Source: Lophium mytilinum
Taxonomy: Eukaryota > Ascomycota > Dothideomycetes > Mytilinidiales > Mytilinidiaceae
DNA length: 64,000 nucleotides
Reading direction: 5' to 3'
NCBI GenBank assembly: GCA_010093605.1
Contig: MU004198.1
Coordinates: 130,456 to 194,455 of the forward strand
In this document: positions 11,967 through 23,269 of the stretch, piece by piece
Numbering within the stretch: the first letter of the stretch is position 1
Layout of the letters: each line of letters starts with the position of its first letter
The notes under the pieces: model-generated
What the model saw: only the letters and a program-made list of their open reading frames with translations
Database searches by the model: none
Told to the model about the DNA's origin: nothing
Made by a program: the position numbers and the translations under genes

Positions 11967-13806
11967 TCACAGTTGGTGATTCTCCGGTGACAGGCTAGAC
12001 GGGTCGATTGTGCCGAATTGGACTAAATTGTGCATGTCGAGGTCGTCGACGTTGTCTTCCATGGGCGACCGGTATGGAAGGTTGAGTGTCTGCTTGGCGT
12101 ACATGTCGGTCAGGGATAGGGCCTCATCCGAAACACCATTATCGTGCGACATCTGGAAGAGGTCGCCTGAGCCGTCCCGCCCCATCGACGTCAACGGCGG
12201 CGACTGGTTCGCAATGACCGGGTCGGGTGGGCCCATCGAAGACATGGGCGACACGGAATGCTGCCCATTCTGCCCGTTCGACATGGGTGATAGATATGGG
12301 ATGTTATACTGAGTGTTGAAGTTGGACGCGGGTATGTTGTCGGTTGGGGGTCCCGACGTGAAGAAAGCCGGGGTGCCGTACTCGGAGGGTGAGTTGGCGG
12401 TTGTCGCAGACATGGGATACTGGCGGTAGTCCAAACCATATCCAGCCGAAGTGTCAATGCTCAGGTTCGGGCCGATGGGGCCTGGCTGCTGGCTGTGGTG
12501 CTGGGGAATGGGGGCAAAAATCTCTGGGTTGGGGATGTACGGCGATGGCTCTTGTTGGATCAAAAACGAGGGCATCGGGTTTCGCAACATGGAAAAGTCG
12601 ACTGCGACAGGCACCGAACGACTCCGTTGACGCTTGTGGCCACGCCCAGGATGGAGGCCAGGCCCGAACGGGCCATCGTGAAACATGCCCATGTGCGGAT
12701 GTGCGATGTGGTTTGGCTGCGACGCCGGCCGGTGGTTGATTGGCGAAACTGGCGCCGAAACAGCGAGCGCGTTGTGGTCGTAGAGGTTGTGTCGGCTCTG
12801 AAACGACTCTAGCGACACCAGTTTGGCCAGCTGCCCGCTGAGCACTTTGGGATGGCCGCCGAGGTGGTGCACGAGAACCTGTGACGCCTGCTGCTCCTCG
12901 GTGAAATCGCCGCACTGGTAGAATCCTCCGGAACCGGACGAGTCCATGAAGAAGTTTGGCGGCCGGTTCAATTCCACGATTAGGCCGCCGGGTCGCTGTG
13001 CTGCGCCCTCAGCATTGCTGGCGACGTCCCCGTTTTCGAGGCTGATGTTCTTGATGTAGGCGAAGGGGTACTCGATCTTGTAGCCAGCCGAGTCGTTATT
13101 GATGTAGTAAGTTACACAGCACTTCTCCGGCGAGTAGAAGATGACGAGGTCCATCGCACTCTGGCCAACGCGACGCCACGAGCCGATGCTCAGCGAGCGA
13201 CATGCGAAATGATGAATGACTGTGATACGTTAGACGAGACACAGCTAATGTGATTCACGTAACACTCACCAACTTTAGAGGAGCTTGTATCGGTATTGAG
13301 CATCATGGAGCCACTTCCGTAGCCTGCCAGGGATCCGGATCGACCTAGGGAGAAGTCCCGTCCCATCGACTTGCCAGACTCCATAGCTTGCAGGGCAAGA
13401 TATCGACGCATTGACTCTGGGATGTCGTTGCAGTCCTCGCCGCTCTCGATACTCTTCTTAGCAATGTTCTTTATCTTCGCTCGCCTATCGAAATCATCAG
13501 TATTGGACATGCAGTCCACTCGCGGTGCTCCTACCTGTTCTGGAACCAAATCTGTACAGAGCGCTCTGTCATGTTGATCTCCTGGGCAATTCGCTCGCGC
13601 ACGGCCGCGGTCGGCGTGGGGTTCTTGTTGAATTCCACCTCGAGGGTAACGAGCTGGTCTTGCGTGGCGCGCTGTCGCTTCTGGTTCTTCTGCTGCTGGG
13701 TTAGTGTGCTCTTGCGCGGCGGCCGGCGAGCGGCCGAAGAGCTGGTGGTGGCCGAGGCGGTCGGCGAAGGTGTCGAAGACATTTTGGTGTCCTCCATTTG
13801 CTCCAT
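11967..13806 (-). CDS. Homeobox transcription factor, HTF1/HOY1-like
   Basis: Nuclear DNA-binding protein with an N-terminal homeodomain (about residues 36-96: [11 protein letters not shown] ... [13 protein letters not shown]). A fungal-specific block follows ([37 protein letters not shown]), then a disordered P/S/Q/M-rich tail. Three exons: 13806-13535, 13484-13270 and 13219-11967, with two introns of exactly 50 bp (13485-13534, 13220-13269). The first intron splits the WFQNR|RAK helix; joining restores the canonical sequence, and the total of 580 codons is in phase. The block after the homeodomain matches what I recall of the HTF1/MoHOX2 family, which controls conidium formation in Fusarium and Magnaporthe, and Yarrowia HOY1; the orthology is inferred. 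An upstream in-frame ATG at 13947 would add 47 residues. I prefer 13806 ([11 protein letters not shown]) because the extra residues are low-complexity. Confidence 0.88.
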
Positions 13807-15892
13807 CGGAAGGACTATGTGTAACGGGGTCCGGATAGAAGAAAGCGACGATCCACCTCGTCTGGGGTCGTCGTAAGTATTGTCAAATAATAATGTCCAA
13901 GCAATGGACGCGGTCGAGGCCGGATTGAATGAATGTAGAGGGCGCAAGCTTCGGGCGCGGGATCGAGTTGAAAGGAGCGTAGGGGCCGCGGTCGAGAGGT
14001 TGTATCGAAGTCACCGTCCAGGCGTGCGTCGAAGTATAGTAAGTAAGCTGCTGGCTGGGAGCAGTAATGGATCGACCGAGAGCGATGCTGGCAGAAGCCG
14101 AAAGGATGATTGTGGAGTCGTGAGGACTAAGGAGGGGACAGGCAGAGCCCAAAAATGAATGAACGTGAGTGGAAGCTGGAAGGAGTGACAGCTATCCACG
14201 GAAAAGACAACAAGGACGAGAAGAGAACGTGGGCGAGCTCGTACCGACTGAGGTGACGATACAGAGTCCGTGTGGGAGGAGTAGAGGAGATGATGGAGTC
14301 GCGGGTTGTCAGGCTGCGAGTGAAGAAATGAAGGGGCGCGCCTTCCCTAGGGGTTCCAACGACGTAACCGAATCGGGCGACAGCGCGCACGTCCCAGCTG
14401 CCTATTCATAGCCAACGGCTGCCGCAGACTCGACTTGATTCTCTACTCTATCCTATATTGTACTCGTTCCTCTGACACTATCTTCGCCTGACCATTGGAA
14501 TGTCCTGCGTACAGACACCGCAGCGTTGACGGGCACCGCGCCCGTGGTCTGCGGCGCGCGGTGGATGGCGACACCAAACTGTGTGAGGCTTCTGCCAGGG
14601 CCCGCACGGCTAGACGACTTGGAGCCCGGATCAGGCGGCCTGGTGTGCAAGGCGTGTGGAACAGCGCCAGGAACCGCCCACAGGAGCCGCAGAAAGGCGC
14701 AGCTGACGGCGCCAGGAGATCCCAGCGGAGCCCTCGATTGGACAGAAACCCCCGCTCTCCAACAAGCATCGCAGGCATCGCAGGCATGAACTGCAGGGCT
14801 GCTCACCTGGGCTGCTCGTTCGCCGGCGCCGAGAATCATCCTTTTACCCACTGCCCTGGCGAGGGGCAAAAGCGTGGGACATCTGCATGGACCACACTTC
14901 GCATTTCCTCGCGACGGGGTACATTTACACAATTGAACGCTTGCAGGCAGCTTCGTCTACTGCTTGCATATGCGTCCCGGGATTTTGGCCTCAATAGCAG
15001 CCCGTGGGGTTGAGAATATAGTCAGTGACGGACAATCTCAATCCGCGTCACGTGAATCCGGTCCGCCCTTGTCCTCTTCCATCGACGCGTTCAGGTGGCT
15101 TTCTCCTGCACTCCTGTTATCACCCCGACGCGTGAACACGGCACAAACAAGCACATCCCCCGAATCTTGCATGATGCCATCGCCGCCGTTCCCGCTCGAT
15201 CAAATTGCCGCGGCTTCGTGGCCAATGCCATCCGACGCAGCAGCCCAGACAACGTGATGGCATCTGACAGGATACGAGGAATACTTCCTCCAGCAAGCAG
15301 CATAAACGTATTGCGGCTGACTCGGCATGCGTACCTATCTGCCGAGAATCCCCTGTCTCACGTGCAGTAATCGCAGAAAACGCGTGAACGGTTGCTGCTC
15401 GGTATGTAAAAAGAGCACGAACAACGGGCGTGTGTACCGTGACTGCTGTCAGACTCAAACGCCGATCTCCGTTGAACTCATGGGTAGGAGACGGCCGATG
15501 AGTTGTATTCTCCTCAGGCAATGGGAGTTGGAAGCTCTTCGCTGACTTCGGCTTTGATACGCCTTGTCAATTCCCGGCTGCAAAACGGCGTTGTTTGGGC
15601 TTGGGAATCATGACGGCATTGCATCTTGGCCTTACCCACGAACTGTTTCATCGACGCGGTGGGTCATACGTGTTGCAAGCGAGGCCATGTTCGGGTGTTC
15701 GTAGCAGGAAGACATGAAGTTGATTTCATAACGTGTTCCCAAAGGTGTGTACACGTACATACAATGCTACTGTCAGTACGTTAGGTTAGCTCCAACTAGA
15801 ATTTTGCATCACTCTCCATTATCAAAAAGCCAGAACCCAGAAGCACAAGGCCCCAATGCGTTCGCATGAATAATACCCCACTTGTTTCATTG
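13807..15892. other. 2 kb upstream region of the homeobox gene
   Basis: GC-rich, with overlapping frames on both strands (for example 14453-14932 and 14495-15013) that show arginine/alanine-rich composition and no recognisable domain, so they look like chance frames. Long upstream regions are common for fungal developmental regulators, so this is best read as promoter and leader of the homeobox gene plus the 3' flank of MDM10. Confidence 0.45.
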
Positions 15893-17178
15893 TCATGACG
15901 AGTATTGCAGCTCGACGCCCACAGCCCTGAAGATCTGCTCTCGCCGCTTCAGGTCTAAACTCGCCCCTAAAGTGAACAGTAGCTCCTTAACGCGGCCTTC
16001 CCACAGCACTCCAATCTTCCAGTTCTGGTCGACTCTTGCTTTTAAAACACCCGCCACGTCGTCGTCCGGTTTTGGCGTCAGTGTGTCCCAATCTGGTCGT
16101 AGTTTCTTTACCGCCCATTCCACCTCAGGGTTTCGTCGTTTCCGCCATAGCTCACATCCCACCTGGAGGTCGCTCTCGTATGAATAGAAATTAAAGTCGA
16201 AACGCGTGCACAAGGCCAGATTCTGGCCTGCTTTGACCGCGTAAGTGGAGGAGAGGTTGCCCATTAGCGGATTCAGCGTAAGCGTCATCGTGTATGGAAA
16301 TCCAGTATGGTGCGGCAGCGTCGTAAAGCGCAGGCCGGTACTTATGCCACCACTCTTGTTAAGTATTCCATAGTACAGTTCTGCACCTGCGCTGAACCGC
16401 CCTTGGACTGGCTCAGCTGTTTCTTGGCCGCTAGGTATTGTAGGCTCTACACGGGGGTCGATTCCAAAGTTGTATAGCCCGCGCACGCCCATTAAAGCAC
16501 TGTCGGTGCTATACATATACTCCGTGCTGTATTTGCCATGGTCGTTTTGGAGAAGCCCTAGTATCGTGCCGCCATTGTTGAGGCTCGAATCGCTCACGCA
16601 CGATATCCTCAGTTGTCGTGTGGGTGATAGTCGTCGGAGATAGAGCGCCTCGAGTGTAGAGTGTGGGACTAATATCCGGCCGTAAAGGAGGGTTTCTAGA
16701 TCATTGTTCAGATAACATCCAGCATAAGGATGCGCGTCAAGGCTCACTCTTTCGATCTATTCGTTTACCGCCATGCCACAACTCCCACCACGCATCATCA
16801 TCTGGCCTCCGGAGCTCTTTTAAATGCCGATATCCTCTTATAACACGGTGCAAGTCTATGTCGCAACTCTTTGCGCTTGTTTGAAGCGGTACCGAGGAGT
16901 AAAGATATGAGACAGATCCATCGACAACGCCGACGCTTCCAAGACTGTACGATGTCGCGAAATTCGGCGCAGCAAGTGACGATAAGTTTAAGCGCAAGCC
17001 TCGGGGGGTGTCGAAATCGAGTAAAGCTATGATGATGCGATCAGAATGGTAGTCTTATGGGGCGACAGAGGGGAAACCAACCTTGCGCGGTCGCATTCAA
17101 GGTTCCGTAGGAGTTGTCGCGGTTCCAATCGGTTGATTCAGCGAATGCATTCTGGACATAATCCATAAAACCGAGCAT
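15893..17178 (-). CDS. MDM10: Mitochondrial distribution and morphology protein 10 (Mdm10)
   Basis: Outer-membrane beta-barrel of mitochondria. In the family it anchors the ERMES ER-mitochondria tether and also joins the SAM complex to help mature Tom40. Three exons: 17178-17082, 17026-16748 and 16695-15893, with introns of 55 bp (17027-17081) and 52 bp (16696-16747), giving 392 residues. The start [12 protein letters not shown], followed by [21 protein letters not shown], is diagnostic; [19 protein letters not shown] and [20 protein letters not shown] follow. The second intron is easy to miss because its sequence is nearly open in one frame; removing it joins RIDRK to KTLLYGR as in the family. 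Amphipathic beta-strands continue to the C-terminus. It is transcribed divergently from MRT4. Confidence 0.95.
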
Positions 17179-17510
17179 CTCTAAAGTCGTTGAGCAACAT
17201 TGTGAGCCCTCAAAGGCAGCAATGACGAGCCCCGAGGTCAAAGTCGGGCCCCTCGACACGCACGTGCCGCAATGCCAAGATATCTGGTTCCCGCTAAAGT
17301 GGACCGCATCGAAAAGTTTCTAAATTTCACATCTGGACGACACGTCCTTCACCAACCAGGAATTGCAACGCTTTCACGACCTACAGTGCCTATTATCGCA
17401 GAAAGAAACCTGGTCCAGTTTTAGAGGCCAAGTTTCCCGACTACAAACAGTAGTCTTCGCACATAGCGACTCACTAAGACCTTCAAAACCCCACCTCCAA
17501 ACCACCCAAA
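17179..17510. promoter_or_regulatory. Shared divergent promoter of MDM10 and MRT4
   Basis: 332 bp separate the two start codons, so both promoters and 5' leaders must lie here. No specific binding site is claimed. Confidence 0.6.
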
Positions 17511-18391
17511 ATGCCGAAATCCAAGCGCGCGAAGGTCATCCACATGTCCAAGACGGACAAAAAGGGCAAAGAACTCTCCCAAAAGCTGTTCGCAAACGTC
17601 CGCGAAGCAGCAGACACATACCAATACATCTTCGTCTTTTCTGTCGAAAACATGCGCAACACCTACCTAAAAGAGGTGCGCTCAGAATTCGCCGATAGCA
17701 GGTAATTCTCCTCTCTTCTTGTATACCACAGTCTATACTATTAGCAGACTCTTTTCAACACTATACCTTGTACTACACTTTCGCAAAACTCATAAAACTG
17801 ACCTCCAACCCCCAGACTCTTCTTCGGCAAAACAAAAGTAATGGCCAAAGCCCTCGGCCTCACCGACTCCGACGAGCACCTCCCGAACCTGCACGCCTTG
17901 ACACCCTACCTCGCCGGCAACGTCGGCCTCCTCTTCACGTCCCGCGACCCCTCCACCATCCTCTCCCACTTTGCCGCCTACACGCAGACCGACTACGCGC
18001 GCGCTGGTATCCCTGCCACGCAGACATTCACCGTGCCCGCTGGAACCGTGTACTCGCGCGGCGGCGAGCTCGCTGTTGAGGACGACGTGCCGCTGCCCCA
18101 CTCGCTGGAAGTGACGGTGCGCAAGTGGGGGATGCCCACCAGGCTGGTATCGGGGAAAGTCGTACTAGAGGATGAGTATACGGTGTGCACAGAGGGCCAG
18201 GTGTTGAATAGCAATCAGACGGCGCTGCTGAAGATGTTTGGGGTGGCGATGGCCGAGTTTAGGGTGGATATGAAGGCGTGAGTTATCTCCTGATTAATGA
18301 GACTGTGGTGGTTGGGGTCTGACTAACGGGGCTTAGGTACTATTCTGCGGCGACGCAGGAGGTCAAGGAGGTTGAGGCGATGGAGGAGTAG
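17511..18391 (+). CDS. MRT4: Ribosome assembly factor Mrt4
   Basis: Nucleolar paralogue of ribosomal stalk protein P0. In the family it binds pre-60S particles at the P0 site and is exchanged for P0 late in assembly. Three exons: 17511-17701, 17816-18277 and 18337-18391, with introns of 114 and 59 bp, giving 235 residues. Diagnostic sequence: MPKSKRAKVIHMSKTDKKGK at the start, VFSVENMRNTYLKEVR, then RLFFGKTKVMAKALG across the first splice. It lacks the acidic P0 C-terminal tail (SDDDMGFGLFD type) and ends VKEVEAMEE, as expected for Mrt4 rather than P0. The short last exon (55 nt) is supported by reading phase and by the family-like acidic end. Confidence 0.95.
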
Positions 18392-18631
18392 CGTTGGACG
18401 TGAAGAGAGTGTTTGGAGGTTTTCACGTTTAGCTTAGGAGGTGATGATGGGTTGCGTCACGGCTGTTCTGTCTGATCTTATAGAAAACTGCATGGTCAAG
18501 GCGTTTGGGTCAATGGCGTTCTCGAAAGAGGTAGTAGAAGGGACAGTATAACATGTCCTTTATATCCAGCCTATGTAAGTTTTATACCTACTCGTATAAC
18601 CGGCATCGTTGCCCAACAGCTGGTTTAGATA

Positions 18632-18858
18632 CAGTACTAAGCCACAAGTCTGGGCACATAGACTCATTACAGCTTGGCTCCAACTTGCTCGCTCGACACC
18701 ACTGTCGGGGGTACCCTGGCTGTTGAGCAGCCAATTAGTCAAGAGGTAGTCCAATCTGCACTGCTTGAACCTCGACATCACCCTTGGATCTTCGAAATCC
18801 TGTGGGGGAACCCCATGCGGTGTCGAGCTAGTGTGCCCAGACTTGTGGCCTGTAACTG
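18632..18858. mobile_element. MITE-like element, copy A
   Basis: Terminal inverted repeats of about 28 bp. The left end starts CAGTACTAAGCCACAAG; the reverse complement of the right end starts CAGTTACAGGCCACAAG, and both run on into TCTGGGCAC. TA flanks both ends (18630-18631 and 18859-18860). The 227 bp interior has no clear gene. A related, more decayed copy lies at 43397-43609 in the same orientation and shares internal sequence such as TTGCTCGCTCGA. Two copies of a short inverted-repeat element flanked by TA fit a Tc1/mariner-type MITE family. Confidence 0.8.
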
Positions 18859-19131
18859 TATATCACTACCATATGCGTTCATGTTTTCGCAGTGTCTGTT
18901 TTGCGGCCCCGTAGAACTGAATGACGGGAAACAGAGTTTTGCCGTGCGTTATTCCCGGTTGACGAGAGCGTTGATAGCTCTAGCTAGCACTGGATGTAAC
19001 ACAGCAACAATCCTTCCGCGTTCACGTCTCATTGGTGTGGGCGCCCTCATAGTGAGAAGCGATGTCTCCAGCTATGCTTAATAGCGCGTGCGAGAGACGG
19101 TCTCCCGGCCCATGAATATGCTTGTATAGGC

Positions 19132-21579
19132 TCACTGTTTCCCGCCGCCTCCAAAGGCAATCTGAGACCGGACAGCGCAACAAGGTATCCATTCTCTTCT
19201 TGCTGACGTATTTAGTCTACAGAAGTTAGATCGTTTCGCTGAAAGTATAGCACAATCTCTCACAAGTTTGATTACGTATTTCTCATCTGGGTCATAATCT
19301 TTGATGCGGCATTCTGGTATGTTGCCACACGTGCATGACCCGGTCTCAGCACACAGTTCGCGTTTTCTTTGCGCAAGGGCAGGTTCATCTCGTAGACATA
19401 ACATGATATGAGACGGTTGAAGGCAGAATCTGTTATGACACAGGAGATAGCTCGTAAGGTTTCCTGAACGAATCAGTTTCATATCGACATGAAAGATGGG
19501 AGAATACCAACCATCAACCCAATGACCCCATGTCTTCTCGTCTACCAAATTGCAGCCTAACATAATTAGCATGGCTGCCGGTAGCTTGATTCTATGAAGT
19601 CCTTTGCATTTGTGGCATTGAAAGGGAACCATCGCTTCGCGCACGGGGTTGATAACAACAGTACCCAGACACGGCGCGGAATCACTTAAATACTGTGCAT
19701 TTTCAGTATAGATCGTCCTCTTCTCAGAACCAAGATGCCCCCAAGGAATGAGGGAGGCATTCGAGGTGCGAAGTAACGAAAACGCTCTATTGGTAACTCC
19801 TCGACGGAACGTGCTGCAAGTGAATAACGCGGACGAGGACTTTCTGCCGACGTGGACTTCGCACTTCTGTTTTTTAGGTTTCCTTAAGCATGAACCGTGG
19901 GACAAATGCCCAAGGACGTTCTTGACAAGTTTCTGGCAATGAGGGCAGGGCCGGGGCTTGATGTGCTCTTGTGGATTTAGAGAGGGTGCAGAAGCGCACC
20001 TTTCAGCGATATGTCCGTAGAGATTACGCACGCGCACTTCACAATACGGACAAGCCTCCTTGTAATCTTTATAGTCGGTCATGCCTTGCATGTCATTGCC
20101 TGAGGTGGTGACCTGAGGCACATTATCCAAATCATGTTGGACAGTCTCCCGGGACATTTGTGGTGGTGCTCGTCGTCTTATTGGCACGACAGGGCCCTCG
20201 TCGTCGTCGTCGTCGTCTTCGCCGAGGTCACCTTCATCATGATTGCTCTCATTCATGCTGGCGTCCGAAGCATCAGCACAAAGATCGATAAATCTTTCGT
20301 CTGAATCGTATGAGCGTGGTCCTAATACTCGTGCTCGATCCTTCGAACTGATACCAGCTGCCACTCTGGAACTCGTACCAACGTTCTGGGTGTAGGCTAT
20401 ACTTGATCCTAAAGTCCTCCTGGAAAAGCTGTCCTCGACTGGAGTGGAATCACGATAAAGGTCATCGACGGATTCGTCAGCGTTCGGTGGCGATCCTTGG
20501 TCATATACGGAGCTGGAAGGGCTGTTGACTGTAGCTAATGGACTACTCGCACCTACTTGGCAGGTGTCCCCTTCGTCATCATCTTGTTCGTCGGCTATCT
20601 CCTCAAAGGATAGATTTCGGTTGACAGCGTGTTTGTTGTCATAGTTCTCTTCGTCCTGGACATCTGGAGGATCCATAGTAAGATCAATGACCTCGCTAGT
20701 ACTTCTGTGGGGATCTGAGGGCATGGTTGGTGTGGGTGCCTCCGAAGTTGAATTCTCAGACTTCACCGAGTCTTCTAATTTATTTTCGACTATGGTCTGC
20801 TCGACCTGAGCAGTGACCTCGAGATCCAATTCTCTCCGCAGTGTCGAGAAGCTGTATATCTTTTTGTCGCACCAGTATTTGAGCGCATCTTTACTCTGCT
20901 TAAGATCGCTAGCATTTACCCCAAACCAAGGCAGCATGCGAACGTGTTCTTTGCAATACTTGATGATCGTTCGGCGGTCCCAGGCGGGACTCTCTGGGTA
21001 CTCTTGCAGGACGTACTCTTCAAAGCTGGCTTTAGTTTTCTTGAAGAACTCCCAAGTTTCTTGAGTGAACTTGTTGGCGTCCCTCTTGCGCCGTTCCACA
21101 GCTTTTCTGTCTTGTAGAATAGTTCGCCATCTGCTAGCTGACGTCTCTGAGGTAATATTACTCTTGGAAGATAGGTGGCGTCCCTCGTTCGGTTTTGACG
21201 CACTGGTCGGAGTTCCTAAACTCTGTTCTATTGGTACTTTAGATGGCTCTCTGCGAGGGCAGCCCCCCCTTGTCTTTAGGATACTACGCGGTACTGCTGA
21301 ATGCCGCTTTTTAAAAGGCTCCTCTCCACTCTCCTCTGCCGTGTTCTCTTCTTCATCAATATCCTCATCATCGGTGATGCCCGACCAAGAAGCGTCCGTG
21401 TATTCCTGTTTCTCCGACTCCACAATTGTCTCCTCGGTAGGCTTCTCCTTGTGTGGGCGCTTCCTCTTCTTTCCACTGGCTGGGTTGTGCATGTGCGGCA
21501 TACGCGTGACCGGGACCGGAGAGACCATATTGTTGCCTCGGTGCAACCTGGCTTTTCGGATACGCCAAGGAACTCTCAA
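19132..21579 (-). CDS. Zinc-finger protein with His-Me-finger-like C-terminus
   Basis: Single-exon frame of 815 residues. The N-terminal half is charged and disordered, with basic KKRKRPHKEK and a poly-acidic run encoded by GAC/GAT repeats near 20200. A helical block near residues 165-250 (ETWEFFKKTKASFEEYV ...) may be a DNA- or protein-binding domain. Two short Cys/His units follow, CPYCEVRVRNLYGHIAERC (about 509) and CPHCQKLVKNVLGHLSHGSC (about 543). The C-terminal region has CHNRFCLQPSHIMLC near 713 followed by more Cys residues; this spacing resembles the zinc-binding loop of His-Me-finger (HNH-type) endonucleases found in many fungal proteins of unknown role. The resemblance is by eye only. 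The first ATG is used; a start at residue 18 (MVSPVPVTRMPHMHN) is also possible. Confidence 0.75.
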   Translation of the reverse strand: MRVPWRIRKARLHRGNNMVSPVPVTRMPHMHNPASGKKRKRPHKEKPTEETIVESEKQEYTDASWSGITDDEDIDEEENTAEESGEEPFKKRHSAVPRSILKTRGGCPRREPSKVPIEQSLGTPTSASKPNEGRHLSSKSNITSETSASRWRTILQDRKAVERRKRDANKFTQETWEFFKKTKASFEEYVLQEYPESPAWDRRTIIKYCKEHVRMLPWFGVNASDLKQSKDALKYWCDKKIYSFSTLRRELDLEVTAQVEQTIVENKLEDSVKSENSTSEAPTPTMPSDPHRSTSEVIDLTMDPPDVQDEENYDNKHAVNRNLSFEEIADEQDDDEGDTCQVGASSPLATVNSPSSSVYDQGSPPNADESVDDLYRDSTPVEDSFSRRTLGSSIAYTQNVGTSSRVAAGISSKDRARVLGPRSYDSDERFIDLCADASDASMNESNHDEGDLGEDDDDDDEGPVVPIRRRAPPQMSRETVQHDLDNVPQVTTSGNDMQGMTDYKDYKEACPYCEVRVRNLYGHIAERCASAPSLNPQEHIKPRPCPHCQKLVKNVLGHLSHGSCLRKPKKQKCEVHVGRKSSSALFTCSTFRRGVTNRAFSLLRTSNASLIPWGHLGSEKRTIYTENAQYLSDSAPCLGTVVINPVREAMVPFQCHKCKGLHRIKLPAAMLIMLGCNLVDEKTWGHWVDGWYSPIFHVDMKLIRSGNLTSYLLCHNRFCLQPSHIMLCLRDEPALAQRKRELCAETGSCTCGNIPECRIKDYDPDEKYVIKLVRDCAILSAKRSNFCRLNTSARREWIPCCAVRSQIAFGGGGKQ

Positions 21580-23269
21580 CCAGGATTGTCAGAGACGTCA
21601 ACGATCGACTTTGGACAATAACCTGAGGCATTACTGTCAGTAAGTTGCATATATATAAAGTCTGACGTGGAGGTAGAGGCAGAAAATGGTATTCTCGCCA
21701 TGGCAAGCGGGGAACGAGAGAGTTTGACCTACCAGAGAAAGGAAGGCAATCTCGTATGAGCAGATCGTCCGCGTAGATGTATGGCAAGCACAGCTCTGTA
21801 CTCTACCGTCCCACCAATCTCGGTCTGCTTCGTCCTGTGTTCATGAGTTGCGTGTGGTGGAAGCGCGTGGCTGACACAATGTGCGATGGTTGTTTGCTTC
21901 TTGTACGACATCAACATCAAGCACGTGATTAAACATCCAAGCGACCTCTGCAACCTTTCCGTATGCTTAGCACGATTGTGACTTGTATCTCTGAGAGTTC
22001 AATTAGCACCATTCTATGCTATAAGGCTTTTGAAAATCAAGTTTTCCAAAATCCAACACCACCCGGGCCAAGAGCCACTGAGAGGAAAGCCTCACAGAAT
22101 GCGTCTCCAGTTCACCGTATCATTTTCTTCAACCTCTTTCACAACTCTTAATATACTCCCATTACTGCCATTACTCTCCCCTCCACCCCACACAAATTTA
22201 GTCGCAAAACTTCAGACATCCACACTCCTCCGCCATGCCACTGCTTAAAAGTCTGATCCCGTCACACGCAACAAGCAAGCCACCCACTGCGCACTAACAA
22301 CATGATCTACAACATATCTCGCATTCACTAAATACACCAGACGCTAACAGAAATCTAATCGCAACTTCCTCTTTCCCAACCCTAGTGGCTCAACCCACCT
22401 CACGTCTCTCTCCCTACAAGCAATGATGAGGAACAAGAGCCCGAGAACCTGAATTTTTAAGGAGTCGAGAGTGTGTAACACTGAGAAGAAAAGGAGGGAA
22501 GGATGAGACTAATATGCGCAAAGCGGAGAGCAGAGACATCACGAAATACTTCATCTTAACACACCACACACCACAAACCACGCCTCATCAACCTCACCAT
22601 CTTTCAAATCGTCGAATCGAGTAGGGAGCTTTACTAAAGTATTAAACACACACAACTCAGAGTGCCGGTATATCTCGAAGAAGAAAAAAAGAACTCCAGC
22701 GTCCGCCTAATGCAGCCGGCCCAGAGTCCCCATTCCCGCCACTAACCAAGTCCAAATGTAAAAGAAAAAAGGAAAAAGAGAAAAAGGGGATCTGTAAAAC
22801 TTTTTGTAGTCGCGTCGCGGGAAGGGGGACCCGGACACCCCCACCAAATTTCCCTGCTCCCAGCGCCCCGTTTCAAAACGTACATGAAGACTTTACTCAC
22901 CCCCCCATCCCATCTTCTTGCCGTTCTTTCGTGAAGTGTTGGGTTCAGGACGCACAGGAAATGGAGTTAGTTCGTCGTTGGAAACCCCGAGAACCCAACC
23001 ACCATGCACAAGAAGCAAAAGCGCAGCAAAAAAGAGGGGTTTAGACAAGAGGAGCCTGCATGGAAATGTGTAGAAGTGACAAGCATACAAACCCCCCTCC
23101 CCCCTCACACTCCAAGGTACAGCCAGACGAAGTTTTGCCCCCGCCCAGAAATACTGCAAGAAGGCGACATAAGCGTTCCCATTCCCATGCAACCGTACAC
23201 TCGTCCATTATAGAAAGAAGATAACAGTCCCCACGACACGAGATTGAGAGAGAGATGCGGCCCACTTGC
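21580..23269. other. 1.7 kb intergenic region
   Basis: Upstream region of the zinc-finger gene and 3' flank of eIF4B. Sequence around 22300-23200 is C/A- and A/G-rich with short chance frames only. No RNA gene, inverted-repeat element or conserved frame was recognised. Confidence 0.5.

Noticed and set aside
14453-15013. Overlapping 159- and 172-codon frames on opposite strands
   Set aside because: Same GC-rich chance-frame signature, with no recognisable motif.
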